64,000 bases of DNA from Cercis canadensis (taxonomy: Eukaryota; Streptophyta; Magnoliopsida; Fabales; Fabaceae). The translations under genes were made by a program, and so were the position numbers. A model generated the notes under the pieces. It saw nothing but the letters and a program-made list of their open reading frames with translations. It was not told the DNA's origin and searched no databases. The DNA is taken from assembly GCA_003255065.1 (NCBI GenBank), contig QAOA01000707.1:248001-312000 (forward strand). The letters run 5' to 3'. Below, piece after piece: positions 36,414 to 48,158 of this stretch; the stretch's first letter is position 1, and each line of letters starts with the position of its first letter.

Positions 36414-37680
36414 CCTGACAATATTAATTAATAGATCACATGGGTCGCTTCTTCAATAAGACATGAATGTATCACATGTATAATTATTCGAGATGACTTC
36501 TTCGACTTAATTCTTTCAGGTTCATATTTTATTACATAAACAGTTGAAACCAATGACAAAACAATATTGATTTTTCTTTTGGTTACAAAAAAAATATTGA
36601 AAATTTATATATTAGTTGATTAATTCCTCATATCAAATTACTTGATTGACCATATCAGTTCGCCCTGCGAAAGTCTTCGTTTATTAAACAAAGTCGTGCA
36701 AATCATGGGTACGTTTTAAAGATTTGTTCAAATGGATTGCATGTCTTAATCATATCTTCTTTCCCGTAATCATCCAAAATTCAAAGTTAAATTAAACTTG
36801 TTTGGTAATAGTAGAGGTGAAAATGAGCTTATTAAGTGAAGCATTAGATTTAGTTTGTAGATCCCGTTCTCTATATAATCAGAAATCATGAGCTCTGAAG
36901 CGTTAAGCCTCTTTTTTTGACAACATGAGCTAGTTATGACTTCACTACCAAAAGTCATAACTAGCTAACTACATTGACACGTCTCCCTTGCCGTTCTTAA
37001 AATAATAAGGACCGTTTAATACTATTAGAATATATATTAATTAGTAATATTACATATATTGTTGCAAAATTTAACTAATTTTAAAAATGATTATTTTATT
37101 GATCAATATAAATGCAAGCTATATTTAATTAAGACAAGTGAGTGTCTTTTTTTTTTTTTTTTGNAAATATGCCACCTCATTGCTAGTTGAGCCAATCCCT
37201 AATTAATCAAACTCATACCGAAAGTCTATTTACGGGTCAAGAGCATAATAAATGCTACAAAACTCGAACTCCAACTTCAACAGTCCGATATTAACATGTC
37301 TCCTAAGCCTCACATAGTTTCTAACATAAAAATTTAGTAGATAGGGTACACTATAATATTAAATTTGTTGTTTATCTTTAGATTTAGACTTTTATATATT
37401 TTACTCTATAATTAACTAATTCTTTGGAAATATTGAAATTTGGTTATGAATTTATTCATAGTTTAAGTTACTTGACTGACCACGTTATTTGGGATTTTTC
37501 CTGCACGTGTAATGTCTTTGTTTATGAAAAAGGAGGTCTTGTCGATTTGGTGGGTTTAGAAAAATAGTTATGGATTGTAACGTTGTAATCCATTTTCTTT
37601 AATTAATATAAAGATTTTAATATTGAAAGTTTATCTAACTCGGAGAAGTAACTAATATCAAGAAATAAAATAACATAAAA
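36414..37680. other. Intergenic spacer
   Basis: AT-rich; no gene recognised. A T-run with an N at 37164 is probably a sequencing stop. Confidence 0.4.
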
Positions 37681-39917
37681 AGGGAGCAGCCATGTTCATG
37701 TTGTCCAAACATTAGAGGTCAAGACAAACATTTCGGCCATGTATCACATGGTTTTCTAGTTTTTTTCTCTTCAGCCATAACATGGGTTTCTAGATAATCA
37801 AAGTGAAATTTGAAAAACTACATGCCTATATAGGCGTAGGATTTCCACTGTTTGTCATTTTAAGATTCGTCTTTTTCATGTGTGTTTTCTTGTTCCTTTC
37901 AAGTGCCATATATAGAACATAGAGGATTATATATTTGCCAATTTAACAATGCATGCATGCTTTCTAATTAATTGTGCTATGACTTAATTTGCGCAAAGCA
38001 AAAGAAAAGAAAAATAATAAATGTACTTGTTACTTGTAAATTTTGTAGCGGCTTTTAGTTTTGTGCTAGCTGGCTATGGATGATTTCAAGTTTGTGGGAA
38101 AAGAAAATGTAGTATTTGTAAGGTATAAATCATTTATAGTCTTCACCTAATAGTTTAAGCTTTTAGGTTGATTTAATTCTTGACATAAAATCAAAGTCTC
38201 TTTGACCAAACATTCAGGAGATTGAATCATTCCGTTCATATTTTCTCATTTAAATTGAAATTTTAGCACAACATATAAGTGAGCATGTTGAATCATTCCG
38301 TTCATATTTTCTCATTTGAATTGAAATTTTAGCACAACATATAAGTGAGCATGTGCTTTATCCACACTCAAGCTCAAAGGACTTTCGGGTGCAGAGCGTG
38401 TAAAATATAAAATTATTCATATATATTCACTTATTTACTTAAGTTTTTGGGTTGATTTCGTTATTGACAGTATTAAGCTTTCTTTTTGTTGGAATAACCA
38501 GATTTATAGCTTGAAAGCTTCCTTTCTTATTTTCCTTTTATTTTATCGTACAAAATTAAATAAATTACAAGTCCCGTTTCTTTCATTTTTCTATAATTTT
38601 TTTTTTCTGAACAACTTGGTGGTTCATTTATGTATATGCTTTTGATTTGGTCATTGTGAACAGCTGGTCGTAATGGACTATGGGATTAATTTATATATAC
38701 TTCTTAGTCCATAAAAATATATTTTCCTCCCACTTGACAACTCCACAACTATTAACATATATATTACATGATAATGAGTTTTGGCTTCCTTCACGTTCCC
38801 TCCCTGACTCACTCCCCCATCAAGGGAAAAAAAGTATAAACAAGTAAGAAAAGAGCTTGAATTAATGAAATGTTCTTAGTTAATGTAAAATGTTTGGTAC
38901 AACTTGCTTTCAATCAACAGTGTACCTTGTTAGAAAAACAAAAACGAGGATAAAACCTCAATTAATTAACATTAAATTACTAAAAACAAGAAAAAAGGTG
39001 TTGGAATCAGTCCTCAGTAGTCAGTATTTACCTTGTCTACTAGTACATTAATTAACACATGCCAACGATATGCTCTTGGATAATAGAGATTCGATACAAC
39101 TAATCTTCAATCAATATCTTATAAAATATTAACGGTAATTTTTTGTTTCAAGTAAAAAGGCCATTAAATGTGAGTTTAGTTGAAAGAGTTTGGATAATTT
39201 AATTATATGCAATCATAATTCAAACATACATACAAATCAGTAGGTGTGAATGTGATTTAACGATGAATATTCAAATGTCTATGTCATCATGCAACAAAAA
39301 AGTAATAGGGCTTTTAATGTAATAAGTAAATAACATAAGATATTCTCATTTAATATTAAATTTTCTTCCTTGAAAATAAGAACTTCTTTGAAATCAATCT
39401 TTTTTTTCCTCTATTGGAGGCTACGCTAGGGATATATACCAATGCTTCTGGTCTTTGAACACAAAATCTTACTAAATTGAGGTGTCCCTTGGAGATAAAA
39501 CCTTAAATTTTAGAGAGAAGATTCATCAACTATACCTTAACACGTAACTTCTACAATTAGCTAATAACTTTCATTGACAATGGAGGCAAAAAGGCTAAAA
39601 GAGAAAACAAAGGGAAACACAAAAGCAAATCTATTATTGCACAGAATCTGTAGAAATGATCGTAGAAGGTGGCATGTTGTCGTGGTGGTGACTTTCTAAA
39701 GTCGTCGTAGTTAACTAAACCAATGCATATTGTACATAATTGTAGCCTTTTATATGTGGCACGCCAACAAGGTTATATCAACCACTATCAATTAAGTATA
39801 TTTGTTTAGCCGGCCTTATCTGTATATTTGGAATTTGTGTTCGACGCTATTGTCCCCCACGAATCAATAGAACTTAATTTAATATATCGTACAAGTGAGA
39901 ATAAAGAATTCACAAAC

Positions 39918-39923
39918 CACGTG
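39918..39923 (+). promoter_or_regulatory. G-box CACGTG upstream of PPO-C
   Basis: CACGTG 157 nt before the PPO-C ATG. G-boxes bind bHLH/bZIP factors, including MYC2 in jasmonate and wound responses, which would fit PPO biology. The regulatory role here is inference. Confidence 0.4.
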
Positions 39924-40021
39924 ATTATTATTGTCACTTTTAATCTTTGTCATTAAAGAATAAACTAATAGATATGGAAACATGAATTTTTTATTGAGAG
40001 AATAGTGTTCAAAAACTTCAT

Positions 40022-40028
40022 TATAAAT
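40022..40028 (+). promoter_or_regulatory. TATA box of PPO-C
   Basis: TATAAAT, 52 nt before the ATG at 40080. Preserved in the orphan promoter copy at about 47250. Confidence 0.65.
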
Positions 40029-40079
40029 GCAGTGGAGCTTAAGCATGAATTGCTACAAAACCACTAAAGCTTGCCGATC

Positions 40080-41912
40080 ATGGCTTCTCTATCTCCTCCA
40101 ACCCTCTCTGTCACCGGCAATGCCGGCTCCCTCGCCTCCTCTTCCTCGTCGAGAACCTCCATTCCCACCTCTTCTTTCTGTCCCTTGTTCAGAAACAAGT
40201 CATCCAAAGGCACCAAAGTAGCAAAGCCAAACAAATACTATGCCTCAAGGGTGGCATGCGAAGCCACAAAGGGTGACTCTGAACACCCTAACACCAATGA
40301 CAACCAAGAGCCCAATCTTAACATGCTTGATAGGAGGAACGTCCTCCTAGGGCTAGGAGGTCTCTATGGTGCGGCAGCCACTTTGCGCAATGATCCATTT
40401 GCCCGCGCCGCCCCAATCGCCCCACCGGACATATCCGCGTGCGGTCCACCTGACCTGCCCTCCGGAGCCAAACCCACCAATTGCTGCCCACCATTTTCCT
40501 CAAAGATCATAGACTTCAAGCCTCCAGTGAATGTCAAAGTTAAGGTGAGACCTGCAGCACATTTGGTCGATGATAAGTACGCAGCAACATTCAAAGAAGC
40601 CGTTCGGCGCATGAGAGCTCTCCCTCCTGAGGACCCACGTAGCTTCACCCAACAAGCTAATATCCATTGTGCTTATTGTGATGGTGCCTATTCACAAGTT
40701 GGGTTCCCTGACCTTGATCTCCAAGTCCACAACTCTTGGCTCTTCTTCCCCTTCCACCGTTGGTACCTCTATTTCTTTGACAGAATCTTGGCTAGCCTTG
40801 TCAAAGACATTGACCCAAATTTTACTATGCCATTCTGGAACTGGGATGCTGCAAAAGGCATGCCAATCCCTTCCATATACACAGATTCAAAATCTGCACT
40901 CTATGACCCTCTCCGAAGTTCCACTCACCAACCACCAAAACTAATCGATCTTGACTTCAACCGTACTGAAGACAATGTTACCCCTGAGGAAACAATTGCC
41001 GCCAATTTTGTCATAATGTATCGGCAAATAGTCTCTGCTGCCAAGACTCCTTCTCTATTCTTCGGTAGCGCTTACCGTGCCGGAGACGACAGTGACCCTG
41101 GTCCAGGCACCGTAGAGAGTGTTCCTCATGGCCCTGTCCATATTTGGACTGGGGATAGCAGTCAGCCTAACTATGAGAATATGGGGACTTTCTATTCAGC
41201 TGGTAGAGATCCCATTTTCTATGCTCACCATTCTAACGTGGATAGAATGTGGGAGATATGGAAGTCTCTAGGTGAGAAGAGACAGGATATCACAGATCCA
41301 GATTACTTGGAATCTGCCTTCCTCTTCTATGATGAGAACAAGAACCTTGTGCGTGTGAAGGTCAAGGATTCCCTTGACACTAAAAAGCTTGGATATGTTT
41401 TCCAAGACGTTGACATTCCATGGTTGAAATCTAGGCCTACACCTAAAAGTGGGATTGGAAGGAAGATAGCTAAGCGTTTTGGTATTGGTGCAGCACATGC
41501 TGCTGAGAGTGTCAAGTTCCCGTTGGTTTTGGACTCAAACGTGAGTACTATTGTGAAGAGGCCAAAGGCAAATAGGACTAAGAAGGAGAAGGAAGAAGAG
41601 GAGGAGGTGTTAGTGATTGAAGGGATTGAGTTTGAGAGGGATGTAGGAATCAAATTTGATGTTTATATCAATGATGAAGATGATGTGCCGGGAGGGCCCG
41701 GGAAGACGGAGTTTGCAGGAAGCTTTGTGAGTGTGCCTCATAAACACAAGCATAAGCAGGGCAAGATGAATACTATCTTTAGGCTTGGGATAACCGAGTT
41801 GTTGGAGGACTTGGGTGCTGAAGATGATGAGACTGTGGTGGTGACTTTGGTGCCAAAGATTGCTAGAGGGCATGTCACCATTGGAGGCCTTAAGATTGAA
41901 CTCAAGGACTGA
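40080..41912 (+). CDS. PPO: PPO-C: polyphenol oxidase, plastid (thylakoid lumen)
   Basis: Single exon, 610 residues from the ATG at 40080 (MASLSPPTLS). Ser-rich transit peptide; twin-Arg signal DRRNVLLGLGG (84-94) ending near ARAAP (108-112). Copper A His196, His217, His226 with thioether Cys200; copper B His350, His354 and HH 383-384, gate Phe371. DWL domain reads DYL (408-410), a Trp to Tyr change relative to the other copies. KFDV at 525-528. Gly351 and Ile355 follow the first two copper B ligands. The Lys/Glu-rich linker (about 494-508) and HGPVH motif tie it to PPO-A, and the CuA and CuB blocks are nearly identical to PPO-A at DNA level. All catalytic residues are present and the frame is open, so it should be functional. 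TATA and a G-box lie upstream. Confidence 0.96.
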   Translation: MASLSPPTLSVTGNAGSLASSSSSRTSIPTSSFCPLFRNKSSKGTKVAKPNKYYASRVACEATKGDSEHPNTNDNQEPNLNMLDRRNVLLGLGGLYGAAATLRNDPFARAAPIAPPDISACGPPDLPSGAKPTNCCPPFSSKIIDFKPPVNVKVKVRPAAHLVDDKYAATFKEAVRRMRALPPEDPRSFTQQANIHCAYCDGAYSQVGFPDLDLQVHNSWLFFPFHRWYLYFFDRILASLVKDIDPNFTMPFWNWDAAKGMPIPSIYTDSKSALYDPLRSSTHQPPKLIDLDFNRTEDNVTPEETIAANFVIMYRQIVSAAKTPSLFFGSAYRAGDDSDPGPGTVESVPHGPVHIWTGDSSQPNYENMGTFYSAGRDPIFYAHHSNVDRMWEIWKSLGEKRQDITDPDYLESAFLFYDENKNLVRVKVKDSLDTKKLGYVFQDVDIPWLKSRPTPKSGIGRKIAKRFGIGAAHAAESVKFPLVLDSNVSTIVKRPKANRTKKEKEEEEEVLVIEGIEFERDVGIKFDVYINDEDDVPGGPGKTEFAGSFVSVPHKHKHKQGKMNTIFRLGITELLEDLGAEDDETVVVTLVPKIARGHVTIGGLKIELKD

Positions 41913-42129
41913 ACAAGTTGAAAATTTTCTTGAATAATTGTGTTTTTGTGATGGGTGGCCATGGTGCTTTGTTGTAATGAAATTTACTGTGGTTTTTCAA
42001 GTCACGGTAATATGCATGGTTTTAAGTAAATAAATTAATTATTATGGTAACATAAAGTGGGGTACGTGGCAACCATGTGGTATTTTTTTTTTTGTCTATG
42101 TAGTTTTTTTGTTTCTTCGCTAGTGGACA

Positions 42130-43000
42130 TAAATTTCAGTTTCATCATTGGCATAAACATCAAGCTTGATTGCTATTTCTCTCCCAAACTCAATCCCTTC
42201 AGTCACTAACACCTATTCCTCTTCTTAATTCCCCTTCCAAATGATTGCCACGTTTTATTATTGATGCAATGAAAATGTCTTCACTAATCCTCTTGTAAAC
42301 CATAATACTAAACTAATCTGTAATAATTATGACCGTTGAAAGTGACCTAATTATAATTGTATTAATTAATTGTTGAACATTAAAAGTTGGTAATAACTAT
42401 GACTGTTGAACATGATAATCTGATAGTGTGGTGGGTTTGAAAATATGTAATTAAGAAGCAATCTAAATCGTGTAATCTAGTGTTTGACTTAATGTAATGA
42501 GTTTGATCTATAACTAATCTATAAAATTAATTAAAAAGAAAGTGGTTGGTTTATGGATGGAATTTTTGTGGGGATTTTACGTGTCGTATACGCAAGTAAT
42601 ATAAAGAATTAAAAAAAGTGGCATCACCTCCAACCACGAAGTTTCTATCTGGTTTGATAACTCAAACAGGCACCAAAAACTCTCAAAGCCTGAGCCTTTA
42701 AGTCTTCTCTGAGCTCGCCTTTGAAGCAGATAGTCTTCTTTGAGCTCATCTCCCAAAAAAGCCTTGTTTCTTGAAGTGGCTGTTGTCTCTGCCTGGGATC
42801 CCATCTTAAACGCCCTCCAAAGCTGTGCTGTATTATGCAGCAGATGTAGATTTCATGCACATGCTTGATATGCAGTAAAAGGAGGAACTGTGTATGAAAT
42901 ATAGATGAAATCTGCTCAAAGAACACTAGCAGCTAGATGATGGTGAAGGAATGCTAGTCCCGCATTTATATAGCCTTGAACTTGATAGCTACCTACCCTA
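42130..43000 (-). repeat. Duplicated block, copy 1: 3' flank of PPO-C
   Basis: Matches 54320-55380: 'gcataaacatcaagcttga' (42150 / 54338), 'cctattcctcttcttaat' (42210 / 54389), 'cttcactaatcctcttg' (42278 / 54444), then the conserved segment 'gagcctt...cttctctgagctcgcc' and the TATA region near 42970. Both copies follow a PPO gene. Confidence 0.75.
42577..42974 (-). other. Conserved putative transcript with TATA box and 75-codon ORF, minus strand
   Basis: The minus strand reads GGCTATATAAATGCG (around 42973-42959), then a leader, then ATG at 42804 of a 75-residue frame beginning MGSQAETTATSRNKAFLGDE. The duplicate at 55010-55370 keeps the TATA-like motif (GGCTATATTAAATG) and the leader ('actgcatatca', 'catctgctgcataat'), but its ATG is ATA and its frame is broken. 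I do not recognise the peptide. It may be a small gene, a non-coding transcript or an unrelated promoter remnant. Confidence 0.35.
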
Positions 43001-43250
43001 TTAGATTGGAATGGATTTTGTGGTGTACATATAACTATGGATAATTCAAGTTATTATAGTACACAAGTACTGCAAAGAAGAAAGAGGAGTACAATAGTAC
43101 AAAAAAGTAAGATGCGTACTACCCAGAAATAGCTATTTTACTCTTTTTTAAATAGAAAAATTATAGCGAAATAGAATATATAATTTAGTTATCTACTCTA
43201 AAAATATTTTAATATATATTTTTTAGGTGGACAAATTTAATGATCGTCTT

Positions 43251-43319
43251 AACTAAACATCCAAACATCTACATCCTTTTCCCCNAACTAAAGATCCAAA
43301 CATCTACATCCTTTTCCCC
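43251..43319. repeat. 34-bp direct repeat around a single N (probable assembly artefact)
   Basis: 43251-43284 equals 43286-43319 almost exactly; N at 43285. Confidence 0.75.
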
Positions 43320-43643
43320 AATAATACTTATTCTCTAGACAGCTAGAATTTCAAAATGTGGGTTGGGTTGGGTTTTAACTTTTAATAGTAAAATACATGG
43401 GCTCATCATCATCAGGTTGATATTGATGATCATCCAAGCCCAGTTAATACCGACCTAACCCAAATAAGTTCTATGATCAACTTGGGCTGAATTGGTAATA
43501 CTGGGATGTAACTTAATTATGAAAAGATATATTTTTAGATCTCTAACTCTTTTTCTTATCTCTTTTCATTTACGAGAAAATTTTATATTAATTAGCTAGA
43601 TACAATTTGTGATCTTGCATTATGCTAATAAGAATGTGTCAAG

Positions 43644-43837
43644 TACCAACAAGGTGTTGGCTCAGTGGAAGCAGCTTGAGCCCTAATGTGTTATAGATCA
43701 AAGATCTTGAGTTTGAATTTTTTAAGTCGTATTTGTTAGAAGAGATTTACCGATTACTGCTTTTGTTCAAAACATGAATTAGTCCTATATTCAAAGGGTG
43801 TGGGAATACCTTGGGCGTAAACCCAAAAAAAAAAGTG
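43644..43837 (+). mobile_element. tRNA-derived SINE, long copy
   Basis: Box A-like GGTGTTGGCTCAGTGG near the 5' end, box B-like 'gagtttgaat' about 70 nt later, and an A-rich 3' end. Exact 9-bp target duplication TGTGTCAAG (43635-43643 and 43838-43846). Same family as 31256-31391, which lacks about 50 internal bases. Confidence 0.8.
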
Positions 43838-44520
43838 TGTGTCAAGCAAAATGAGATGATAATCTAGACATAGATTACACATAACATACTGTATATAATA
43901 GCTGCCTATATTTTATGCATAGTGCATATGAGTTTGAAAATTACCTTTTTTTTTTTGTTTTTACCATTAGATAAATAAAATTATATTTTTAACTGNATTT
44001 TTTTAATTGAGAATATGAATTTAAATATAAAATATGAAATTTTTTGAAATATTTTTAAACAAATTATGTTATGTGTACTTGCGTTTGAAAATTAAATTTA
44101 ATATATTGAATAACAGATATCATATTTTTGTTTGCCTAATATAAGGTCATGTGTTGTATTTTGTCCACACAAGAAGTTCTCTTTGTTCACTACATATTTC
44201 ACCATTTATAATATCTATTACTACGGAGATTCTATGATACTACATGAGTATGTTATACTACACTGAACTCATTTAAACTTTTTATTCTATGTACTGTTCA
44301 AATTTCATATCACTTGTAGCATACTTTTTTCACATTTATGAGAATGTTTTGAGAATGTAATATTTCCATGTTTGACACAAATTTTTTTAAAAAATATTCA
44401 CAAGTAAATAGCATGCCTAAAAATGATTTTTGACTAAAATTTTCACAAAATCATAGAGTGGATGATAATTTTAGATTTCCATGGGAAAATTATTTTTATG
44501 TGAAATAACAAGTTTGACCC

Positions 44521-44935
44521 TCATCTTCCTCAAACACTTGACTCCCATCTAGATGCTCTCCCTCTAATCATGAGAAGGAGAATTACCGTTATTGCCTTTC
44601 ACCTGGGTCTCCGGTTACTGCCACCACGATCCCTTTTGGGCTTTATCTCTGGTCATCACCATCGCCCACCGTGCCCCTTCTTGGCTTATCTGGTCATCAT
44701 CACTAACACTGTCCAAGGAAGTACCATCGGCGGCCACCGCCACTGCCATCTCCTTTAGGCTTGATCTCCGGTCACAGCCACCATCCACCACTATCCCCTC
44801 TTGGCTTATCTGGTCACTGTCACTAACAACCATCCAAGGAAGCACTATCAGCGACCACCGCATCCGTCACCGCCATCGCCTTTGGCCTTGATCTCCGATC
44901 ACCACCACCGCCCACCACTCCCCCCCTGGGTCCTT
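44521..44935. repeat. GC-rich imperfect tandem repeat, unit about 120-127 bp
   Basis: Starts of successive units: 'ttttgggctttatctc' (44634), 'ctttaggcttgatctc' (44753), 'ctttggccttgatctc' (44880). Each has 'ccaccaccg' type clusters and 'cttggcttatctggtca'. It stands out as an island of clearly higher G+C in AT-rich DNA. The minus strand is open for 82 codons with repeated DQISQEG, but no family is recognised. Confidence 0.7.
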
Positions 44936-45934
44936 TTAAGAGGGTGTTTTTTTAAAAAATGCCCATGATTCCCAGAAATATGTATTAAAAACTTGTGGAC
45001 TTCTTTATGTCCATGGAAACTTGAATTAAAATAGGATTTTTACATTGAAAGTTGAGAAATGTTTATTCCACATTATTTAAGTCTCATATTGTCTCATATG
45101 AAGGCGAGTTGGTAAATTTAGGTCAAGACCTTAAATTTAAATTGGGTCGTGTATCACATGGCTTTCTTTTTTCTTTTTCCTTTTCTTGAGAAGTATCACA
45201 TGGGTTTATATTATCATTAGTCAAATTCTTGAAAAACTACACTCAAGTAGAAATACATGTCTATATAGGCGTATGATTTCCTGTGCCTATCATTTTAATA
45301 TTTTTCTTGTTCCTTTCAAGTGGCATATATATATAGAAGATTATTTATTGCGAGTTAATCATGCTTGCTAATTAATTGTGCTATGACTTAATTTGCAAAA
45401 ACAAAAAAAAGAAAAGAAAAGCAAATAAAAAGAAACATACCGTCGTTTTCTTTCAATGAGCTGATAAATTATCTAACTATCAAGCCAAGCTTTATGTTGA
45501 ATTGATAAAGAAGGTTTTTAATATTTTTATTATGACTTCAGCTTTGAACACAAAACATACATGTTTAAAGATAATTTTAGTATTACTGAACTATAAACTG
45601 TCTAGTATTTATAATTAAGATTGATTCCTTATCTTCACTCGACACAAATCCAGTTACTCTTACTTGTCTTTACATGGTATAGTGTTCATGGAACAGAAAA
45701 AGTAGCATTACCTTTCATTTTGCTAGAAAAACCATATTTATAATTGAAACGTTTCTTTTTATTTTATCCTTCAAAATTAAGTAAATTATACAAGTCCCGT
45801 TTCTTTAGTTTTTTTCCTGAACAACTTGGTGGTTCATTTATGCATATGCGTTTGATTTGCTCATTGTGAACAGCTGGGCGTAGTTGACTATGGAGTTTAA
45901 TTTATATTATTTATCTTCATAATTGGTACATTTA

Positions 45935-45957
45935 AATATATATATATATATATATAT
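45935..45957. repeat. AT microsatellite
   Basis: Alternating TA run. Confidence 0.8.
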
Positions 45958-46223
45958 AGGAAATGGTTAGGACTCAAGTTCTAAAGTGTATATATTAGAC
46001 GACCTCATCACTCGATCATTGGCCGTTTGGTTATTAAAATGTATACAGCTTTGTCTTCACGTTCCCTCTCTAATTCACTCCCAATCAAGAGAAAAAAGAT
46101 GTATAACCAGATAAGAAGAGATCTTGTCATCTTTCTATACACCATTTGTACAATATAAATTACTAAAAATTAATTTTTTTACCCTCTAGCTTATAAATTA
46201 AATCCATAAATTAATTAACATGA

Positions 46224-46509
46224 TTAAGTTAAGGGCACGTTCTTAATTAATCTAAAGGTTTGGTAGAACTTGCTTTCAATCAACAGTTGACATGTTAGAG
46301 AAAAGAAAACGAGGATAATGTCTCAATCAATTGGCATTAAATCACTATAAGCTAGACAACAAATTNTTAAGTTAAGGGCACGTTCTTAATTAATCTAAAG
46401 GTTTAGTAGAACTTGCTTTCAATCAACAGTTGACCTTGTTAGAGAAAAGAAAGCGAGGATAATGTCTCAATCAATTGGCATTAAATCACTATAAGCTAGA
46501 CAACAAATT
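46224..46509. repeat. 142-bp direct repeat around a single N (probable assembly artefact)
   Basis: 46224-46365 recurs from 46367 with a few base changes; N at 46366. Confidence 0.8.
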
Positions 46510-47478
46510 AAAAAACTGAAAGCAATCGTCAATATTTACCTTGTCCCCTAGGATATTAATTAACACTTTTTTTTTTTTTTGGCTTAACACCCAAAATCTA
46601 ACTTAAAATAAGACGAGGAAGAGTAACACCATGGGCATTTTCCATGAACGTATCCCACACCACCTGAGGTGGGTCTGTTTTTACGATTATCTATTATCTT
46701 TCATTGACAATGGAGGTAAAAGGACTAAAAGAGAGAACAAAGGGAAACAGAAGAGTAAATATGTTGTTATCAGAATCTATACACATGCTCCTATTGGTTT
46801 GGTGGTGACTTTCTATTGTCGCTGATTAACTAATTAAACCACTGCAAATTGTACGTAATTGGGCAAGTAGCCTTTTACGTATAACACACCATTGAAACTA
46901 TATCAACTACAACTACTATCAATTAGGAGAAAAGCTAAATGCACACTATCTCACATTATGTAAGTTAAAGCTGTCAAAAAAAAATTTACAATGAGGTCTT
47001 ATACAATTTTAATAGGTTTTATTAAATTAAAATGTTGCAAAATGTGTAGTATAAGACTGTAAAATAAAATATTGTATTGATAAAAAGAATCATGAATTAA
47101 ATATATATGTTTAGTCACCCTGATCTGTATATTTGGACTTTGTGTTGGAAGATATAGTACCTCGCAAATTAATGGAACTTAATTTAATTAATAGTACAGC
47201 TAAGATTGTTTTTGGCCATGAATAAAGAATTCACAACCCACGACTTTATTATAAATGCAGTGGAGCTTAAGCATTAATTGCAGCGAAACCACTAAAGCTT
47301 GTTGATCGTGGCTTGTCTATCATATTTTACTGCCAATAAAAGGTTTTAATAATTTTTTAATATATGGTAGTACATAATCCACTTGTATAAAAAATATTTA
47401 AACTGATAAAAGATTAGGGTTACATTATTTACTAATTAGCATAACAAATTATATAAACCATGTGAAAAATTACTAGAC

Positions 47479-47723
47479 ACCATGTGGATTGCTACAAAGA
47501 CAAAATTGTAGAGTATCAATGCTATAATTGGTTCTGGTGCTTTTTCTGTCTTCATCTCTATTTAACTTATTTTGTATATTTCAAAAGCCATTTGAGAAGT
47601 TATATAATTAATTAATAAGCCAAACAGAAGTCTGGTCAGTTAAATTAATAGAGTGAAGAGGATTGTAAAGAAAAGAAAAAAGAAAATGGTGTGGAGACAT
47701 GTGCCTAAGAGAGTATCATCTTA
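47479..47723 (+). repeat. Segmental repeat upstream of PPO-D (partner 63382-63623)
   Basis: From 'caccatgtggattgctac' to 'cctaagagagtatc', nearly identical to 63382-63623. It lies 1.46 kb before the PPO-D start, which suggests another PPO of the D/E type just beyond the right edge. Confidence 0.85.
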
Positions 47724-48158
47724 ACAAATGAGGGATAACTTTTCTGTGGGCTAGAACAACCTCTATAAGCTGCTATGTATATTTTCTAGAAGAAAACATA
47801 ATATAGTTTGCGAGATCTAATCCTTGTACGACTCCCTTTATAACTTCCCAATCTTATCAGAACCGTACTCTCTCCTGTTTTTTTTTTTTTTTTTTTTTTN
47901 TTTTTTGTTTTCTAAAAAAAACACTATATTTATCAACAGTGAATATGTTGTTTCTGCTCATAAGAGTTATCAAAGTGGTTGAATGCATGAAGTCTGGAGC
48001 AAAAGTTTCAAGTTGAATTTTAATGTATAAAAAAGTAGCTAGATCTAGTGATGACCATCAAATTTTTCTAAGGGTCGCTGAAGAAAAAGACAATTAGACA
48101 AGCAATACTTAATATTACTGATTGATTCGTATCTCAATAAAATCCATAATATAATTTC

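Larger units (their letters stand above)
37681..40100 (+). repeat. Duplicated block, copy 1: long upstream region of PPO-C
   Basis: Aligns in order with 45130-47325 through many anchors: 'tatcacatgg' (37744 / 45153), 'tatataggcgta' (37821 / 45261), 'caagtcccgtttcttt' (38568 / 45791), 'attgtgaacagctgg' (38654 / 45864), 'cttgctttcaatcaacag' (38904 / 46268), 'ctttcattgacaatggagg' (39567 / 46697), and the TATA region 'ttataaatgcagtggagctt'. Copy 1 leads into an intact PPO; copy 2 does not. It also contains a dispersed repeat with a 66-bp tandem duplication (38222-38353). Confidence 0.8.
45130..47325 (+). pseudogene. Orphan PPO promoter (duplicate of the PPO-C upstream region, coding part gone)
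   Basis: Collinear with 37681-40100 as listed there. At its end the PPO-C motif 'ttataaatgcagtggagctt' recurs (47250-47269), then 'actaaagcttg' and GATCGTGGCTTGTCTATC, where PPO-C has GATCATGGCTTCTCTATC. The start codon is GTG and similarity ends after about five codons; no PPO coding follows. The PPO-C G-box and about 90 bp around it are deleted here. Confidence 0.8.

Noticed and set aside
40071..40079. Extending PPO-C three codons upstream (TTG start)
   Set aside because: Plant nuclear genes start at ATG; 40080 is the first one in frame.
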